Source: Amoebophilaceae bacterium (GTDB lineage: Bacteria; Bacteroidota; Bacteroidia; Cytophagales; Amoebophilaceae). Taken from it: a DNA stretch of 7,475 bases. A program made the translations under genes and the position numbers. The stretch lies in the NCBI GenBank assembly GCA_025455725.1, contig JALOLY010000045.1:1-7475 (forward strand). Reading direction: 5' to 3'. The notes beneath the pieces are model-generated. The model did not search any database and had not been told where the DNA came from. It worked only from the letters and a program-made list of their open reading frames with translations. Shown here piece after piece: positions 5,874 through 7,475 of the stretch; the stretch's first letter is position 1; each line of letters opens with the position of its first letter.

Positions 5874-6293
5874 ATGTCGGCAGTCAACAAGGTTATCTTG
5901 CTCGGAAACTTAGGCAAGGATCCTGAAGTGAGGTATTTAGAGAACGATAGGATTCGTACTACGTTCACGCTTGCTACCAACGAAACCTACAGGAATAAAG
6001 CTGGAGAGAAAGTCACTACTACAGAGTGGCATAACATAGTTTTATGGGCGTCGCTTGCCAAAATTGCGGAACAATACCTTGCAAAAGGCAAGCAAGTATA
6101 CATTGAAGGGAAGTTGACTACGCGCTCCTATGTGGACAAGGAAGGACAAGTGAGGCATACTACAGAAGTAGTGGGCCAAAATCTTGTCCTGCTAGGAGGA
6201 AGACCAGTAGACACTGTGGGTGCTGTCACTGGTCAAGGCGAGGATGTACCTGGCGCGGCAGAGGATGAGAGTTTAGATGGTCTGCCGTTTTAG
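5874..6293 (+). CDS. ssb: Single-stranded DNA-binding protein SSB
   Basis: SSB coats single-stranded DNA as a homotetramer during replication, recombination and repair. The 139-residue product opens with the family block MSAVNKVILLGNLGKDPEVR. The OB fold covers about residues 4-108, including TEWHNIVLW (50-58; W52 and W58 align with the stacking positions W54 and F60 of E. coli SSB) and a GKQVYIEGKL strand (72-81). A short Gly/Ala/Asp linker follows, then the acidic tip ending DESLDGLPF, the docking peptide for partner proteins. The linker is short compared with E. coli (178 residues). It lies 31 bases after mutY, and no T-rich terminator follows before the gldE-type gene. The ATG at 5874 directly precedes the conserved start. 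Confidence 0.97.
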   Translation: MSAVNKVILLGNLGKDPEVRYLENDRIRTTFTLATNETYRNKAGEKVTTTEWHNIVLWASLAKIAEQYLAKGKQVYIEGKLTTRSYVDKEGQVRHTTEVVGQNLVLLGGRPVDTVGAVTGQGEDVPGAAEDESLDGLPF

Positions 6294-6425
6294 TGGGTAT
6301 CATCCCCAGTTCTACCCCCCCCTTGGGTAACTCAAGTGCTACGGGAATGCCCGCGGGACCTTGCTACACGTTGTCTCGCTGCTTGGTTCTTTGTCGCATG
6401 TAAGAATGATCCGTTGCTGGCTTTG
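6294..6425 (+). other. ssb-gldE spacer with an 8-C run and short dyads
   Basis: This 132-base gap contains a run of eight C (6315-6322) followed by an imperfect stem CTTGGG-TAA-CTCAAG (6322-6336). CGGG-AATG-CCCG follows at 6342-6353, and the palindrome CCCGCGGG overlaps it at 6350-6357. No T tract follows any stem. The frame of the next gene is open through part of this gap from a GTG at 6336, but those 30 codons have no family support. Confidence 0.4.
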
Positions 6426-7475
6426 ATGAGTTTTTTAAATTCTCCCTATCACCCATTAGAGGGTCTGGTACTTGTTGTGCTCTTATCGTGCTCTGCTGTT
6501 ATTTCGGGTATTGAAGCAGCCTTTTTTTCTCTTTCTCATAAGCAGGTTGTACAATGCAAGAACACTACAGATGTAAGAGAGAAAAATATTTTAAGACTCT
6601 TGCAGTATCCCAGACGTGTGTTAGCCACTGTACTTATTCTGAACAATCTAGTCAATGTTGCTTTCGTCACGTTCTCGACTTATTTACTGTGGCGTTTTGT
6701 GGGGGCAGAGCATGTAAGTAGCCTAGTGATGCTTGTTTATACCCTCGCTTCCACTGCCTTCATTGTGCTGTTCGGGGAGATCATACCTAAAATTTATGCT
6801 AATCAGGACAATTTTCGGGTTGCTAAGCGATTTGCTGGATTTCTTGCGATTGCCACGTACACTTTGCATCCACTTTCTAGTTTGCTTTTGCGCGTCGGTA
6901 AACTTTTTGGGAATGCGCTTTTGCAGGAAAAGTATTCATTGTCTATCGATAAGTTAAACAGGGCGCTAGAGCTTACAACTACCCAAGGCACTTCGGCAGG
7001 AGAAAAAGAAATCCTCAAGGGCGTTGTCAACTTTAGTAGCCTAACGGCCAAGCAGATTTATGAAGCCTCGTATGGAAATGACGGCTGTAGATGTAGCGAC
7101 TGATTTTCACCAGCTCATGGACCTGGTCAATAAGTCCGGTCACTCACGTCTCCCCGCATACAAGGGTACAATCGACAAGATTGAAGGTATTCTATACACC
7201 AAAGATCTGCTAGCTCATTTGGACCAAGGTGAGTACTTCCCCTGGCAGACGCTGTTACGCAGATGCTTTTTTGTACCAGAGAATAAAAAGATAGATGCCT
7301 TGCTATTAGAATTTCAAGAAACAAGCATACAGATGGCCGTTGTGGTGGACGAGTATGGGGGCACTTCAGGACTCTTGACGCTAAAAGATATTATTGAGGA
7401 AATCATTGGAGACATGGCCGACGAACTTCGTCAAGAGGAGGTTATGTACCATCCAATTGATGATAAGACATTCAT
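6426..7475 (+). pseudogene. gldE: GldE-like CNNM/CorC-family membrane protein, frameshifted near 7057-7059 and cut by window edge
   Basis: The family consists of a DUF21 (CNNM) membrane domain, two CBS domains and a CorC/HlyC tail. CorC/CNNM relatives are linked to Mg or Co export. The Bacteroidota member next to ssb is named GldE for a role in gliding, though non-gliding relatives also have it. From the ATG at 6426 the first frame shows membrane segments near 11-30, 66-88, 99-122 and 136-156, with family blocks SGIEAAFFSLS (27-37), ILNNLVNVAF (71-80) and LFGEIIPKIYA (115-125). It then reaches LTAKQI (206-211). Past that point this frame turns to nonsense and stops at 7101-7103. The expected continuation MKPRMEM then DVATDF resumes in the next frame at 7060, so one extra T in ATTTATG explains the break. 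All the domains seen are otherwise intact. Either the gene is freshly broken, it is made as two proteins, or the base is a sequencing error. It follows ssb by 132 bases. Confidence 0.8.
7060..7475 (+). CDS. CBS-domain part of the split gldE, continuing past window end
   Basis: The frame from the ATG at 7060 is open for 138 codons to the window edge. It begins MKPRMEMTAVDV, the start of the first CBS domain in this family. That CBS repeat continues through NKSGHSRLPAY and DKIEGILYTKDLL (about residues 2-57). A second repeat runs from about 76 to 124, with the strongly conserved VVVDEYGGTSGLLTLKDII and IIGD. CBS pairs bind adenosine nucleotides and regulate the membrane domain. The ATG at 7060 corresponds to an internal Met of the intact family protein and overlaps the upstream frame by 44 bases. 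It could therefore act as a restart codon by translational coupling, but no ribosome-binding site supports this. The C-terminal CorC domain lies outside the window. Confidence 0.7.
   Translation, partial: MKPRMEMTAVDVATDFHQLMDLVNKSGHSRLPAYKGTIDKIEGILYTKDLLAHLDQGEYFPWQTLLRRCFFVPENKKIDALLLEFQETSIQMAVVVDEYGGTSGLLTLKDIIEEIIGDMADELRQEEVMYHPIDDKTF

Noticed and set aside
7050..7065. Programmed frameshift in gldE
   Set aside because: There is no slippery heptamer, rare-codon stall or RF2-like CTTTGA, and family members are normally in one frame.
1..7475. A previously undescribed multi-gene system, mobile element, CRISPR or defence island
   Set aside because: All full genes fall in known housekeeping or envelope families in an order familiar from Bacteroidota; no transposase, terminal repeats, spacer array or toxin-antitoxin pair is visible.

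Overview
The window looks like chromosomal DNA of a member of the Bacteroidota. The strongest pointer is the gene block rng - HU - (divergent) mutY - ssb - gldE, a neighbourhood I know from many Bacteroidota genomes. Supporting signs are a PorT-type outer-membrane barrel protein, LipA, RNase G and HU sequences of Bacteroidota flavour, promoter-like boxes resembling the TAnnTTTG element, and no clear Shine-Dalgarno sites before the starts. GTG and TTG starts (HU, rng), long spacers and a frameshifted gene would suit a host-associated lineage such as the Cardinium/Amoebophilus group. That is a guess: base composition looks by eye to be in the 40s percent GC, which seems high for those genera.

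Layout. Positions 1-153 (minus) hold the first 51 codons of an M16 zinc peptidase cut by the window edge. Positions 154-385 are a divergent intergenic region. Positions 386-1093 (plus) encode a small secreted beta-barrel outer-membrane protein. A strong hairpin at 1115-1147 follows it, then a promoter-like element and lipA (1237-2118, plus). A 30-base gap with a short dyad separates lipA from the convergent rng gene (2149-3702, minus, TTG start). Upstream of rng on the same strand is a very short, very basic 29-codon gene (3796-3885) that resembles the AURKAIP1/COX24 (mS38/bS22) ribosomal-protein family. Next come 375 bases without a gene (3886-4260) that contain several abutting inverted repeats suggestive of a structured RNA or leader. 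HU (4261-4554, minus, GTG start) faces mutY (4763-5842, plus) across a spacer with a perfect 12-base palindrome. mutY, ssb (5874-6293) and a gldE-type gene (6426 to the window end) run in one direction and look like an operon.

Functionally the right-hand part is housekeeping: nucleoid binding (HU), repair of oxidised guanine mispairs (MutY), single-strand binding (SSB), RNA processing (RNase G) and probably a ribosome-associated mini-protein. The left-hand part deals with lipoate synthesis and the cell envelope. The gldE-type gene carries a one-base frameshift at about 7057-7059 that separates its membrane domain from its CBS domains, yet the downstream frame stays open to the end of the window.

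I found no mobile element, CRISPR array, rRNA, tRNA or defence-type system. The points most worth following are the 29-codon gene, the structured segment upstream of it, and the gldE frameshift.
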